Source: Planctomycetota bacterium (GTDB taxonomy: Bacteria > Planctomycetota > UBA1135). From it: a stretch of DNA of 64,000 nt. A program made the translations under genes and the position numbers. The stretch spans positions 372,001 through 436,000 of the forward strand of contig SHNF01000002.1 in assembly GCA_004295085.1 (NCBI GenBank), given 5' to 3'. Below are positions 42,208 through 50,919 of this stretch, one piece after another. Below the pieces are notes generated by a model that did no database searches, had not been told where the DNA came from, and saw nothing but the letters and a program-made list of their open reading frames with translations. Position 1 is the first letter of the stretch. Each line of letters begins with the position of its first letter.

Positions 42208-45200
42208 TCAGGATCCCAGCGCTTGCAAGCGCTGCTCCGCGCTGGCGGCGTATGCCGCGCGCGGATACTTCTGCATGATCTCCCGGTACTGCCGCTTGGC
42301 CTGCTCGGAATCGCCGAGCTTCTCCAGGCACAGGCCGGCGAAGTACAGGCCTTCCGCGACCTCCTCCTCCTGGGCGTAGCGCACGCTCACGAACAGGAAC
42401 TCGCGCATGGCCTCCTCGGTCTGGCCGGAACCGAACAGCAGGCGGCCCATCTCCAGGCGCGCGCGCGCCCCGAGCACGCCCTTGTCGCCCGCGATGACCC
42501 GTTCGAAGGCCAGCTTGGCGCCGCGCTCGTCGCCCTGGGCGGCCAGGGCCTTGCCCCGCCACAACTCGGCTTCATTCAGGTTCTCGAACTGCGGGAAGTT
42601 GCGCACCAGGTCGGAAAGCGCGTCGCGGCACTCCGGCCAGCGCTCCAGCTGGCCGTAAGCGAGACCCAGCCGGAACAGGCACTTGGGCAGCACCTCGTGC
42701 CGCGGCTTCTCGCTGCGCAGGCGGCTGAGGGGCTCCACCGCGGCCTCGTACTGGCCGGCGCGGTAGCGGGCCTCTCCCAGGAGGAACAAGGACTCGCCGT
42801 ACAGCTCGCTCTCGCGGAAATTGAGAGTGAGCGTCTCGAACGGCGCCGCGGCCGCGGCGGCGTCGCCCTTGCGCAGCAGCGCGAAGCCCTCCTTGTACAA
42901 AGCGCGGTCCATCACCGGGCTGCCTTCGGTGGTGCCGGCCACGTGGTACAGGACGGCTGCCTGCGCGTCCTCGTTGCGCTCGAAGCGCGCCTCGCCCACG
43001 AAGAAGAAGGCCTCGGACACCGCCGGCTCCGCCGGCGCCACCCGCTGCGCCTCGCGCGCGAAGGCCTCGGCGCGCTCCACGTCCTTCTGGTCCAGGCGCA
43101 GGTAGGTGCGCTCCACCAGGGCCCGTGCCTTCACACTCGGGTTCTGCGAGCTGCCGACGACCGAGGCCAGCAGCGCGTCCGCGTGGTCCGGGCGGCCGGC
43201 GCGCTTCAGCGCCGCGACCACGGTCTGGGCCGCCCGCAGGCGCTCCTCCTCGTCCGTGGTGGCTCCGGCCAGGCGCTGGTACGCCTCCAGCGCGCCGTCC
43301 GGATTGCCCGATTTCTCCTCGGCGAAGACCAACAGCTCCAGCGCGCGCACGCGCAGCGGCTCCGGCGCCTTCTTCTTGGCCAGCAGCGTCTGCAGCACCG
43401 CCACCGCCTCGTGCGAACGGTCGGTGTCATGGAGCAGCCACGCCAGCCCGTACTGCGCGGTCGGGACCAGCTCGCTGTCGGGGTAGCGCTGCAGCAGCTC
43501 GCGGTAGCGCGGCTCGGCCTGGTCGTAGTGCTTGGCCGTGGACAGGTTCTCGGCCAGCAGCAGCAGCGCCTGCGGCACGAACGGACTGTCCGGGTAGGTC
43601 TGGATCAGGGCCGCCAGGCGGGCGTTGGCGGCATCGCCGGTCTCCAGGCGCGCCAGCCGCAGCGCGGTCTCGGCCGCCCACTGCCCGCGCGGATGCTTGC
43701 GCAGGTACGCGCCCCAGGACGCGGCCGCGGCGCGCCGCAGCTCCGCGCTCGCGACCTTGTCGCCCTCCACGTCCGCCGCCGCAAGCTGGGCGCGGCCCAG
43801 CATGAAGGCCGCCTCCTCGCTCTCCGCGGCGTCCGGGAACTCCTGGACCACGGCGCCGAAGCGCGCCGCGGCCCCGGCGAAGTCGTCCTGCAGGAAGCGG
43901 CACCAGCCCAGACGCGTGCCCGCGCGCGCGCGCAGCGCCGGATCCGTGCCGGCCAGCGCCCCACTGAAGCCTTGCTCCGCCTCGGGGTATTTCTTGAGCT
44001 GCAGCATCGCCTCGCCCAGGACGATCTGCGCCTGCCCGCGGTACTGGCTCTGGGGAAACTTCTCCAGGAGCACGCTGGCCTGGCGGGCGGCGTCCTCCCA
44101 GCGGCCCGCATTCAGGCTGGCTGCCGCCGCCGCGTGGATGGAGTAGTCGGAGCCCGACCTGGCGTAGGCGGTCGCGGCTTCCTCCAGCCGGCCCATGTCG
44201 TACAGCACGTCGCCGCGTACGGTGTGGATGCGGCCGGAGAGCTCGTCGTCGGGCTGCTTGCGCAGGGCCTCGTCCAGCGCGGCCAGAGCCTCCTCCCGGT
44301 CCCCGGTCTTGGCCTGGGCCTGGGCTCGCCAGTACAGCAGTTCCGGCCCGTCGCCGGCGGCCGGCAGCGTGAAGGCTTGCAGCGCCAGCGCGTATTCCTC
44401 GGCCTTCATGCGCTGGATGCCGCTCTGCATGGCCGCTTCGGCGGCGAAGCGGCTGTCCGGGAACTTCTCCACGACCGACGCGAACTGCGCCGCCGCCGCG
44501 CGCGGATCGCCGAGCGCCGCCAGGGCGAAGCCCGCGCCGCGCGCCGCGGCGTCGGCGAAGGCGCCCTCGCTCACGCTGCGGTACGAGGCCAGCGCCTCCT
44601 GCGGGCGGTCCAGCTCGAGCAAGGCCTCACCGCGCAGGAAGTTCATCTCCGCCGCCGCGGCGTCGCGCGGGTAGGCCTGCAGGTACTGGCCGATCCGCTG
44701 CAGCGCGGTCGCATAGTCGGCGCGCCGGAACGCGCACCACACCAGGCCGTACTGCGAGCCCCGGATGTACTCGTTCTGGCCCTTGACCTTGAGCACCTCG
44801 GCGTACTCGCTCTCGGCCTTCTCCATCTCCCCCTTGCGGAACCAGGCCTCGCCGCTGAAGAAGCGCGCCGGAGTCTTCAGGTAGTCCTTGTTGGAGGCCA
44901 GGGTCTTGGCGAACGCGGCGATGGCCGCGTCGTTGCGCTCGGCCTCGAACTCGCACTGGCCCAGGCGGAACCAGCACTCGGGCAGGTACTCGAAGCCCGC
45001 CTTCTCGGTGAGGGTCCGGAACTGCGGCGCCGCCTGCGCCTTCTGGTTCAGCTCGTACAGGGCGCAGGCCAGGCGGTAGCGCGCCAGGTCGGTCCTGGCG
45101 TGGCTGGGGAACTGGCGCAGGAAGGCCTCGCCCTCCTTGACGACCTGGGTGTAGAGACCCTTCTCGTACAGCCCCACCAGAAACTGGTATTGCTCGTCCG

Positions 45201-45258
45201 CGTCCGCTTGCTGCCAGGCGGGCAGAGTCCACAGAAGGAAGCTGGCGAGGGTGATCAC
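42208..45258 (-). CDS. Large secreted TPR-repeat protein
   Basis: 1016 residues if translated from GTG 45258 (ITLASFLLWTLPAWQQADA signal); a GTG at 45312 would add 18 polar residues. The whole mature protein is tetratricopeptide repeats, e.g. YQFLVGLYEKGLYTQVVKEG, ALYELNQKAQAAPQFRTL, CWFRLGQCEFEAERNDAAI, many with the YbgF/BamD-like pattern of a short hairpin per 34-36 residues. First gene of the operon with exbB and exbD, a place filled by CpoB/YbgF in Tol-Pal clusters. Likely a periplasmic scaffold. Confidence 0.88.
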   Translation of the reverse strand: MITLASFLLWTLPAWQQADADEQYQFLVGLYEKGLYTQVVKEGEAFLRQFPSHARTDLARYRLACALYELNQKAQAAPQFRTLTEKAGFEYLPECWFRLGQCEFEAERNDAAIAAFAKTLASNKDYLKTPARFFSGEAWFRKGEMEKAESEYAEVLKVKGQNEYIRGSQYGLVWCAFRRADYATALQRIGQYLQAYPRDAAAAEMNFLRGEALLELDRPQEALASYRSVSEGAFADAAARGAGFALAALGDPRAAAAQFASVVEKFPDSRFAAEAAMQSGIQRMKAEEYALALQAFTLPAAGDGPELLYWRAQAQAKTGDREEALAALDEALRKQPDDELSGRIHTVRGDVLYDMGRLEEAATAYARSGSDYSIHAAAAASLNAGRWEDAARQASVLLEKFPQSQYRGQAQIVLGEAMLQLKKYPEAEQGFSGALAGTDPALRARAGTRLGWCRFLQDDFAGAAARFGAVVQEFPDAAESEEAAFMLGRAQLAAADVEGDKVASAELRRAAAASWGAYLRKHPRGQWAAETALRLARLETGDAANARLAALIQTYPDSPFVPQALLLLAENLSTAKHYDQAEPRYRELLQRYPDSELVPTAQYGLAWLLHDTDRSHEAVAVLQTLLAKKKAPEPLRVRALELLVFAEEKSGNPDGALEAYQRLAGATTDEEERLRAAQTVVAALKRAGRPDHADALLASVVGSSQNPSVKARALVERTYLRLDQKDVERAEAFAREAQRVAPAEPAVSEAFFFVGEARFERNEDAQAAVLYHVAGTTEGSPVMDRALYKEGFALLRKGDAAAAAAPFETLTLNFRESELYGESLFLLGEARYRAGQYEAAVEPLSRLRSEKPRHEVLPKCLFRLGLAYGQLERWPECRDALSDLVRNFPQFENLNEAELWRGKALAAQGDERGAKLAFERVIAGDKGVLGARARLEMGRLLFGSGQTEEAMREFLFVSVRYAQEEEVAEGLYFAGLCLEKLGDSEQAKRQYREIMQKYPRAAYAASAEQRLQALGS

Positions 45259-45501
45259 GACGTTCTCGACTACGGTTGGTCCTGAGGTGGAATCAGGGAC
45301 GCGACGCTGCACAGTTTGCCGTGCAGTGGCAGCGTTGCGCGCGCAATTGAGGCGATTGGTGACGCGGATCGGGTGCGGTGGAGCGTATTTCTACCGGCGG
45401 ACCCGTGCCCTTGTCTCGCAAATGCCGCGCAACGACCGCTTTGATCGGGCCCGGCGGGCTTTCCGGCGCGCTTTCTCGCCGGCATCATGACGTGGAGTCC
45501 C

Positions 45502-45810
45502 ATGCGCCCCACCCTTCGCGCCGCCCTCGCCCTTTCGCTGATCGCCGCGCTCGGCTGCGCCGTGGACCGCGGCGGGACACCGGGACTGGACTCGCTCGAT
45601 TGGCTGGCGCCCGGCGCCAGTACCGAGGCGGAGGTCCGGGAGAAGCTCGGGCCGCCGGCGTTCATGCGGGAGTCGGCCACAGGCACGCGGTATCTCACCT
45701 ACCACGCCTTCGCGATCAGCCTGTACGGATTGAGGAACAACAGCGACGTCGTGGTCATCCGGATCGAGAACGATCGGGTGCAGAACATCCTGGAAGGATC
45801 CTACTTCTAA
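45502..45810 (+). CDS. BamE/SmpA-like small lipoprotein
   Basis: 102 residues from ATG 45502, behind GGAG; an in-frame ATG at 45487 is possible. Signal ends in LGC lipobox (LIAALGC). The mature part has the BamE-like pattern of a helix-turn ending in GPP: WLAPGASTEAEVREKLGPPAFM, then two or three strands (RYLTYHAFAISLYGL, DVVVIRIENDRVQNI). Such proteins bind outer-membrane assembly factors. Family placement by pattern only. Confidence 0.7.
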   Translation: MRPTLRAALALSLIAALGCAVDRGGTPGLDSLDWLAPGASTEAEVREKLGPPAFMRESATGTRYLTYHAFAISLYGLRNNSDVVVIRIENDRVQNILEGSYF

Positions 45811-45821
45811 ACAAAACAAGT

Positions 45822-47306
45822 TTATAGTATTGTGAATCTGCCGCTCACCCGGCGCACCGTTCCCGCTGTGGTGCGCAGGGTCGCGCGAATGCGGCAATCG
45901 CTGGAAGCCGCGCCTGCGACCAGCCAGGCCAAGCGCCCGGAATCCGCCAGGCCGGACGCGATCGGCGTCCAGGGTCCGCTGATTCCGGAGACGGACAGCT
46001 CCAGGTCCACATCGGCCGGCGCGCCGCCCGGGACTGCGCTCAGCCAGTCCACGAAGCGCAGCGAGCCGCGGCGCAGCGCCGCAGCGGGCCCCGGAGAGGT
46101 GACCAGGATCGCCGGGACCGCCGGCTCCGAAACCTCGCGGAAGAAGCGCAGGCGGTTGCGGCTGCTGAAGATGGTTCCTTCGTCCGCCACCACGGCGATG
46201 TCCGGCATGCCGTTGTGGTCGACGTCGCCGCCGGCCCGCAGCGCCGCCGCGTATCCGGGCTGCGCGGTCTGGAAGCCGGCGGCCCGGCGGAACCCGCCGT
46301 GCCCGTCGCCCAGGAACACCGCCCCCTCGCCTTCGCCGAATGCCACCAGGTCCAGCCGGTCGTCGCGGTTCATGTCCGCCAGATCGGCGCGCTCGAAGCT
46401 GCCGCTGGCGGGGAGGCCGGTCCCGGCCTGCACCCAGCTGCCGCCGGGCGCCTGCAGCCACAGCTTCAGGCCGCCGCTGGACACGTACACGAGATCGGCG
46501 CGCCCGTCGTTGTTCGCGTCGCCCAGGTCTACGCCGCTGCGCCCCAGGGCGCTGCCCGGAGGCAGGTTCCGGTCGCCCGGGGCGAAGCCGCCGCCGCCGT
46601 CGCCCAGCCACACGGTGCCGGCTTCGTGGCCCACGGCCAGGTCCAGGTGGCCGTCGTTGTTGACGTCGCCGAACACGATGCCGGGACGCGTGTTGCCGCC
46701 GCTCACGGAATAGCGCGGCGTCCAGGTGCCGTCGCCGTTGTTGAGGTACAGGCGCCAGCCGTTGCAGCAGCCGAACGACAAGCACGCCAGGTCCAGGTCG
46801 CCGTCGGCGTCGACGTCGCCGAAATCGCAGTCGAACATGCCATAGGTCTCACCGCTGGTGGCAAGCCCGTCGTCCCACGGAATCCACGATTGTCCGCTGC
46901 CGTCGCCCAGCGCCACCTCGATCAACTGGTCGCCGAGATCTCCCGACGCGTAGTTGTGGTGCACGCCGTAGCCCACGTCCAGCCAGCCGTCGCCGTTGAC
47001 GTCGCCCAGCGCGCAGCCGCCGTAGCCGAAGTCACCGCTCTGCACCGCGCTCCAGCCGCCGGCGCCGTCGCCGAACCAGACCACGATGCCGTGCATGTTG
47101 GTCCCGATGAACGGCGAGCCGTGGTCGCCGACGCTCACCATGTCCAGGTTGCCGTCGCGGTCCACGTCCCCGAACTCGATCTCGGTGTTGCCCCCGTCCC
47201 AGTCCGGAAAGGACAGCCCCGAGGACGACTCGACGTACCGCGGGACCAGCGGGCTCGGCCCCGCCAGCTCGGGGGTCTGAAGCGCAACGAGGGCGTGGCA
47301 CAGCAT
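45822..47306 (-). CDS. Secreted FG-GAP/VCBS repeat protein
   Basis: 494 residues. A minimal signal (MLCHALVALQ) is followed by VCBS-type repeats with calcium loops: EFGDVDRDGNLDMVS, CDFGDVDADGDLDLACL, FGDVNNDGHLDLAVG, DLGDANNDGRADLVY, and GGDVDHNGMPDIAVV. About seven repeats to residue 380, then a C-terminal Ig-like beta domain (LRRGSLRFVDWLSAVPG). Extracellular binding or structural protein. TAAGAT ends nine bases before the ATG. Convergent with the BamE-like gene, 11 bases apart. Confidence 0.9.
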   Translation of the reverse strand: MLCHALVALQTPELAGPSPLVPRYVESSSGLSFPDWDGGNTEIEFGDVDRDGNLDMVSVGDHGSPFIGTNMHGIVVWFGDGAGGWSAVQSGDFGYGGCALGDVNGDGWLDVGYGVHHNYASGDLGDQLIEVALGDGSGQSWIPWDDGLATSGETYGMFDCDFGDVDADGDLDLACLSFGCCNGWRLYLNNGDGTWTPRYSVSGGNTRPGIVFGDVNNDGHLDLAVGHEAGTVWLGDGGGGFAPGDRNLPPGSALGRSGVDLGDANNDGRADLVYVSSGGLKLWLQAPGGSWVQAGTGLPASGSFERADLADMNRDDRLDLVAFGEGEGAVFLGDGHGGFRRAAGFQTAQPGYAAALRAGGDVDHNGMPDIAVVADEGTIFSSRNRLRFFREVSEPAVPAILVTSPGPAAALRRGSLRFVDWLSAVPGGAPADVDLELSVSGISGPWTPIASGLADSGRLAWLVAGAASSDCRIRATLRTTAGTVRRVSGRFTIL

Positions 47307-47315
47307 CGTGGCCTC

Positions 47316-47321
47316 ATCTTA
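47316..47321 (-). promoter_or_regulatory. Candidate leaderless -10 box TAAGAT
   Basis: TAAGAT on the minus strand ends nine bases before the VCBS gene ATG; no ribosome site between. Confidence 0.4.
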
Positions 47322-47510
47322 GTCGGTGCACATTTTGCCTGCCGTTCCTGCTCTGAGGAATGATGGGGGTCGTACGCACGCATTTCGAGGCCGCCGAGAC
47401 TGGCTGCTGTCCGATGGACCGCAGCAGTGGAAGGACGGGCGGGCGCGTGCACGCCGCGCGGATGGGGCCAGGGCGGCACCGAGGGCGCGGGTTTGGCGGA
47501 GCCGCCCCGC

Positions 47511-47516
47511 TAGACT
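47511..47516 (+). promoter_or_regulatory. Candidate leaderless -10 box TAGACT
   Basis: TAGACT ends eight bases before the GTG at 47525, the start preferred for the mannosidase; same spacing as at other leaderless candidates. Confidence 0.45.
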
Positions 47517-47524
47517 CGCCGGCC

Positions 47525-50005
47525 GTGTCCGCCGCGCCGCGCAAGACCGTCTATTACACCTTCGGCAACCACATGCACTGGGTGGACATGGAATGGCTGT
47601 GGGGATATCACGTCCTTCCCGGCTCTGTGCGCGACATGCTGCGCCTGTGCCGCGACGGCGGCGTGCAGGGCAACGTCAACTTCGACGCGGTCGGCTACGA
47701 GAAGATGGCCGCGGAGTGCCCGGAGGCGCTGGCGGAGCTGCGCCAGGCGCTGGCGGACGGCGTCGTCGAGGTGGTCGGCGGCAGCTACGGGCAACCCTAC
47801 GGGCTGTTCCAGGGCGGCGAGAGCAACGTGCGCCAGCGCGTGTACGGGATCCGCTCGTGCCTGCGCACGCTCGGCGCGCGCCCGCGCGCCTTCTGGGAGG
47901 AGGAGTTCGATTTCTGCCCGCAGCTGCCGCAGATCCTGCAACAGTGCGGCTACGAGGGCGCGTGCCTGTTCTTCCAGTGGACCTGGCACACGCCGGAGCT
48001 GCCGATGGAGAACGCCGCGCTGGTGCTGTGGGAAGGCCTGGACGGCACGCGCCTGCCCGCGCTGCCGCGCAACGAGCTGAACCTGCACCAGTGGCCCGAG
48101 GACTTCGCGCCGCTGCTCGAGTCGCCCCTGCTGCGCGACCTGGCGGCGCCGGCCGTGGTGCAGTGGGTGGAGCTGATGCCGTCTCCGGACTGGATGTGCC
48201 GGAGCGAGCTGTTGCTGCCGAAGCTCCTGGAGCTGCAGGCGCGCCTGCACCTGCGCGCGACCACGCTGTCCGGGCTGCTGCGCGCCGTGAAGGACGCGGG
48301 AGCGCCGCTGCGCCGCTACACGCTGGACGACGTCTGGCACGGCGTGACCCTGGGCAAGAACGGCGACTGCATCCCGCGCTGGTCGCGCCGCTGCGAGCGC
48401 CAGGCGCTGGCCGCCGAGGCGATCGCGGCCCTGGCCGGCCTGTTCGGACGGCCTTACCCGTCCTGGGACGTCTATCCCGTCTGGGAGCTGGAAGAGGCCT
48501 GGCGCGAGCTGCTGGCGGCGCAGCACCACGACAACCACGAATGCGAAGGCCTGTGCGGCTTCGTGGGCAAGGACTCCTTCGCCCGCGCCCACGGCCTGGC
48601 CGAGCGCGTGTACCGCCGCACGCTGCGCCACCTGGCGGCGCGCGTCCAGGCGCCCGCGGGCGCGACGCTGGTGTACAACCCGCTGGGCTGGACGCGCGAC
48701 GTGGCCCTGCCCGGCGCCATCGCCCCGTCGGTGCCGCCGTTCGGTTATCGCGTCGCCGGCCGCGACGGCGCAGGGCTCGCTCCCGCGCGCGGCGTGACCC
48801 TGGAGAAGGAGCGCAACAGCCCGCTGCTGTCGCTGGTGCGCGGCGACCTGCGCGTGTCCGTGGAGCGCCGCAGCGGGCGCATGACCGCGTTCCGCTGCGA
48901 CGCCTTTCCCGGCGGCGTCCTGGAGCTGCCGCATCTCTTCCCGCCGCTGGAAATGGTCCGTGACGGCCAGCCGGAACGCTTCGACGCCGAGGTGCTGGTG
49001 GAGCCCTGGGGATTCGGCAGCGACCCGGGCATCCACCTCACGCGCCGCGGGCGCGACGGCGCCGAGATCAACGCCTACCTGAGCCTGCACCCGATCCACG
49101 ACGCGCTGCAGGTCGTGCTCGAGTGCTTCGACCCGCTGCCGCGCCCCGACGGCGGCCTGAACGCGAGTCTGTGCTGCGCCGTCGCTCCGGCCTTCCGCCC
49201 GTTCCGCCTGATCCACGACCATCCCTACGGCGTGAGCGCGGTGCGCGCCGAGGGCGTACACCGGCGCAAGTACCCCAGCGGCGACTGGATGACCTCGCCG
49301 CAATGGTTCGAGACGGTGCGCCGCCCGTTCACGGCCTCCAGCTTCGTGGACTTGTTGGCGGCGGACGGCGAGCGCGGCCTGCTGCTGGTCCACGACGGCA
49401 GCCAGGCCTTCTTCCGCGGCGAGGACGGGGTGCGCGCCGTGCTCAGCGCCTACGATCCCTGGGACGAGGATTACTTCGACGGCGCTCTGCGCGCGACCCT
49501 GTGGCTGCTGCCGCACGGTCCCCTCGGCCACGCCCGGCGCATGCGCCTGGCGCTGGAGCTGGGCGCGCCCGAGGCGGCCGCGGTCACGCACACCAAGCAC
49601 AACGACGGCGGCGATCTGCCGCCGGAGTTCTCCGGCCCGCAGGTGGACGCGCCCAACGTGCTGGTGACCGCCTTCTACCGCGAGACCGAGCACGCAGGCG
49701 AGCACCTGCCGGACTGGGCCGGCCGCGGCATGGGTTATCCCTACGTCGTGCGCCTGGTGGAGTTCGACGGCGCACCGGCGCAGGTGACCCTGCGCCTGCC
49801 CGGCCCCGCGGCGCGCGCGGTCCGGACCAACCTCATGGGCGAGGCGCAGCGCGAGCTCGCGATCGTGGCCGACGCCGTGTCCCTGACGCTGCGCCCGCAC
49901 GAGATCGCCACCGTGTACCTGGACCTGGTCCAGGGCCGCAAGCAGGCGCGCGACCTGGACGCGCACCGCAAGGTCTGGGCCAGCGTGCATCGGACGCCGG
50001 AATGA
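47525..50005 (+). CDS. Glycoside hydrolase family 38-like alpha-mannosidase
   Basis: 826 residues, no signal peptide. N-terminal catalytic barrel with the GH38 metal site reduced to NHMHWVDMEW (residues 15-24), then GGSYGQPYGLFQGGESNVRQ, FWEEEFDFCPQLPQIL with the likely nucleophile aspartate, and AAQHHDNHECEG. C-terminal beta domains carry ALVLWEGLDG earlier and the family's DNxxxxxxx-like late segments. The protein probably trims alpha-mannosides or related sugars in the cytosol. The GTG at 47525 begins VSAAPRKTVYYTFG; the frame is open to 47360 but that part is Arg/Gly shadow. Its stop overlaps the sugar-kinase ATG. Confidence 0.85.
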   Translation: MSAAPRKTVYYTFGNHMHWVDMEWLWGYHVLPGSVRDMLRLCRDGGVQGNVNFDAVGYEKMAAECPEALAELRQALADGVVEVVGGSYGQPYGLFQGGESNVRQRVYGIRSCLRTLGARPRAFWEEEFDFCPQLPQILQQCGYEGACLFFQWTWHTPELPMENAALVLWEGLDGTRLPALPRNELNLHQWPEDFAPLLESPLLRDLAAPAVVQWVELMPSPDWMCRSELLLPKLLELQARLHLRATTLSGLLRAVKDAGAPLRRYTLDDVWHGVTLGKNGDCIPRWSRRCERQALAAEAIAALAGLFGRPYPSWDVYPVWELEEAWRELLAAQHHDNHECEGLCGFVGKDSFARAHGLAERVYRRTLRHLAARVQAPAGATLVYNPLGWTRDVALPGAIAPSVPPFGYRVAGRDGAGLAPARGVTLEKERNSPLLSLVRGDLRVSVERRSGRMTAFRCDAFPGGVLELPHLFPPLEMVRDGQPERFDAEVLVEPWGFGSDPGIHLTRRGRDGAEINAYLSLHPIHDALQVVLECFDPLPRPDGGLNASLCCAVAPAFRPFRLIHDHPYGVSAVRAEGVHRRKYPSGDWMTSPQWFETVRRPFTASSFVDLLAADGERGLLLVHDGSQAFFRGEDGVRAVLSAYDPWDEDYFDGALRATLWLLPHGPLGHARRMRLALELGAPEAAAVTHTKHNDGGDLPPEFSGPQVDAPNVLVTAFYRETEHAGEHLPDWAGRGMGYPYVVRLVEFDGAPAQVTLRLPGPAARAVRTNLMGEAQRELAIVADAVSLTLRPHEIATVYLDLVQGRKQARDLDAHRKVWASVHRTPE

Positions 50006-50919
50006 GCGAGCCCGCGCGCCTCTGCATCCTCGGCTCCCTGAACATGGACTACGTGGTGGCGGCGCCGGCGCTGCCGCGCCGCGGAGAAACCCTGCTGGGC
50101 GGCCCCTTCGCCACCTTCCCGGGCGGCAAGGGCGCCAACCAGGCGGTGGCGGCGGCGCGCCTGGGCGCCGCGGTGTGCATGATCGGCTGCGTCGGTGCCG
50201 ACGCCCAGGGGGCGTTCCTCCGCAACAGCTTGCTGCAGGAAGGCGTGGACGTCGCTCCGGTCCTGGAGCGCGAGACCACCACCGGGATCGCGCTGATCAC
50301 CGTGGAGCCCGGCGGCGACAACACCATCGTGGTCGCGCCCGGCGCCAACGCCACGCTCACCACCGCGGACGTGGACGCCAGCGCAGGCGCCGTCCGCGGC
50401 GCGCAGATGCTGGTCGCACAGCTCGAGACGCCCCTGATGGCGGTGGCGCGGGCGGCGCACATCGCCCGCTCCGCAGACGTGCCCGTCCTCCTCAACGCCG
50501 CACCGGCCATGGACGTGCCTGGACCGGTGCTGCGGCTGGTGGACATCCTGGTGGTCAACCGCGGCGAGGCGCGCGCGCTGCTCGGCGCGCATGCGCCGGC
50601 GGATCTGCCGAGCCTGGCCATGGCGCTGCTCGCGCAAGGCCCCCGGCGCGTGGTGATCACGCTCGGCGATCAAGGCGCGGTGTACTCGGCCGGCGCCAGC
50701 TTCCAGACCCAGCCGGCCTTCCCGGTCGAGGCCGTGGACGCCACCGCCGCCGGCGACGCCTTCACGGCCGCGCTCGCGGTGGGCCTGTGCGAGCACGGCG
50801 ACGCCGCGCTGGCTCTGCGCTTCGCCGCCGCCGCCGGCGCGCTGGCCTGCACGCGCCGCGGCGCGCAGCCCTCGCTGCCGGCGCGCGCGCAGGTCGAAGC
50901 CCTCCTGGCTCAGCGCTGA
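50002..50919 (+). CDS. rbsK: PfkB-family sugar kinase, ribokinase-like
   Basis: 305 residues. Starts LCILGSLNMDYVV and carries both PfkB signatures: FPGGKGANQAVAAARLGA near residue 40 and DATAAGDAFTAALAVGL near 250 with the catalytic aspartate. NAAPAMDVPG and VVNRGEARAL match ribokinase. It phosphorylates a pentose or hexose with ATP. ATG overlaps the mannosidase stop (ATGA), so the substrate may be a sugar released by that enzyme; ribose is not assured. Its end overlaps the next convergent gene by ten bases. Confidence 0.92.
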   Translation: MSEPARLCILGSLNMDYVVAAPALPRRGETLLGGPFATFPGGKGANQAVAAARLGAAVCMIGCVGADAQGAFLRNSLLQEGVDVAPVLERETTTGIALITVEPGGDNTIVVAPGANATLTTADVDASAGAVRGAQMLVAQLETPLMAVARAAHIARSADVPVLLNAAPAMDVPGPVLRLVDILVVNRGEARALLGAHAPADLPSLAMALLAQGPRRVVITLGDQGAVYSAGASFQTQPAFPVEAVDATAAGDAFTAALAVGLCEHGDAALALRFAAAAGALACTRRGAQPSLPARAQVEALLAQR

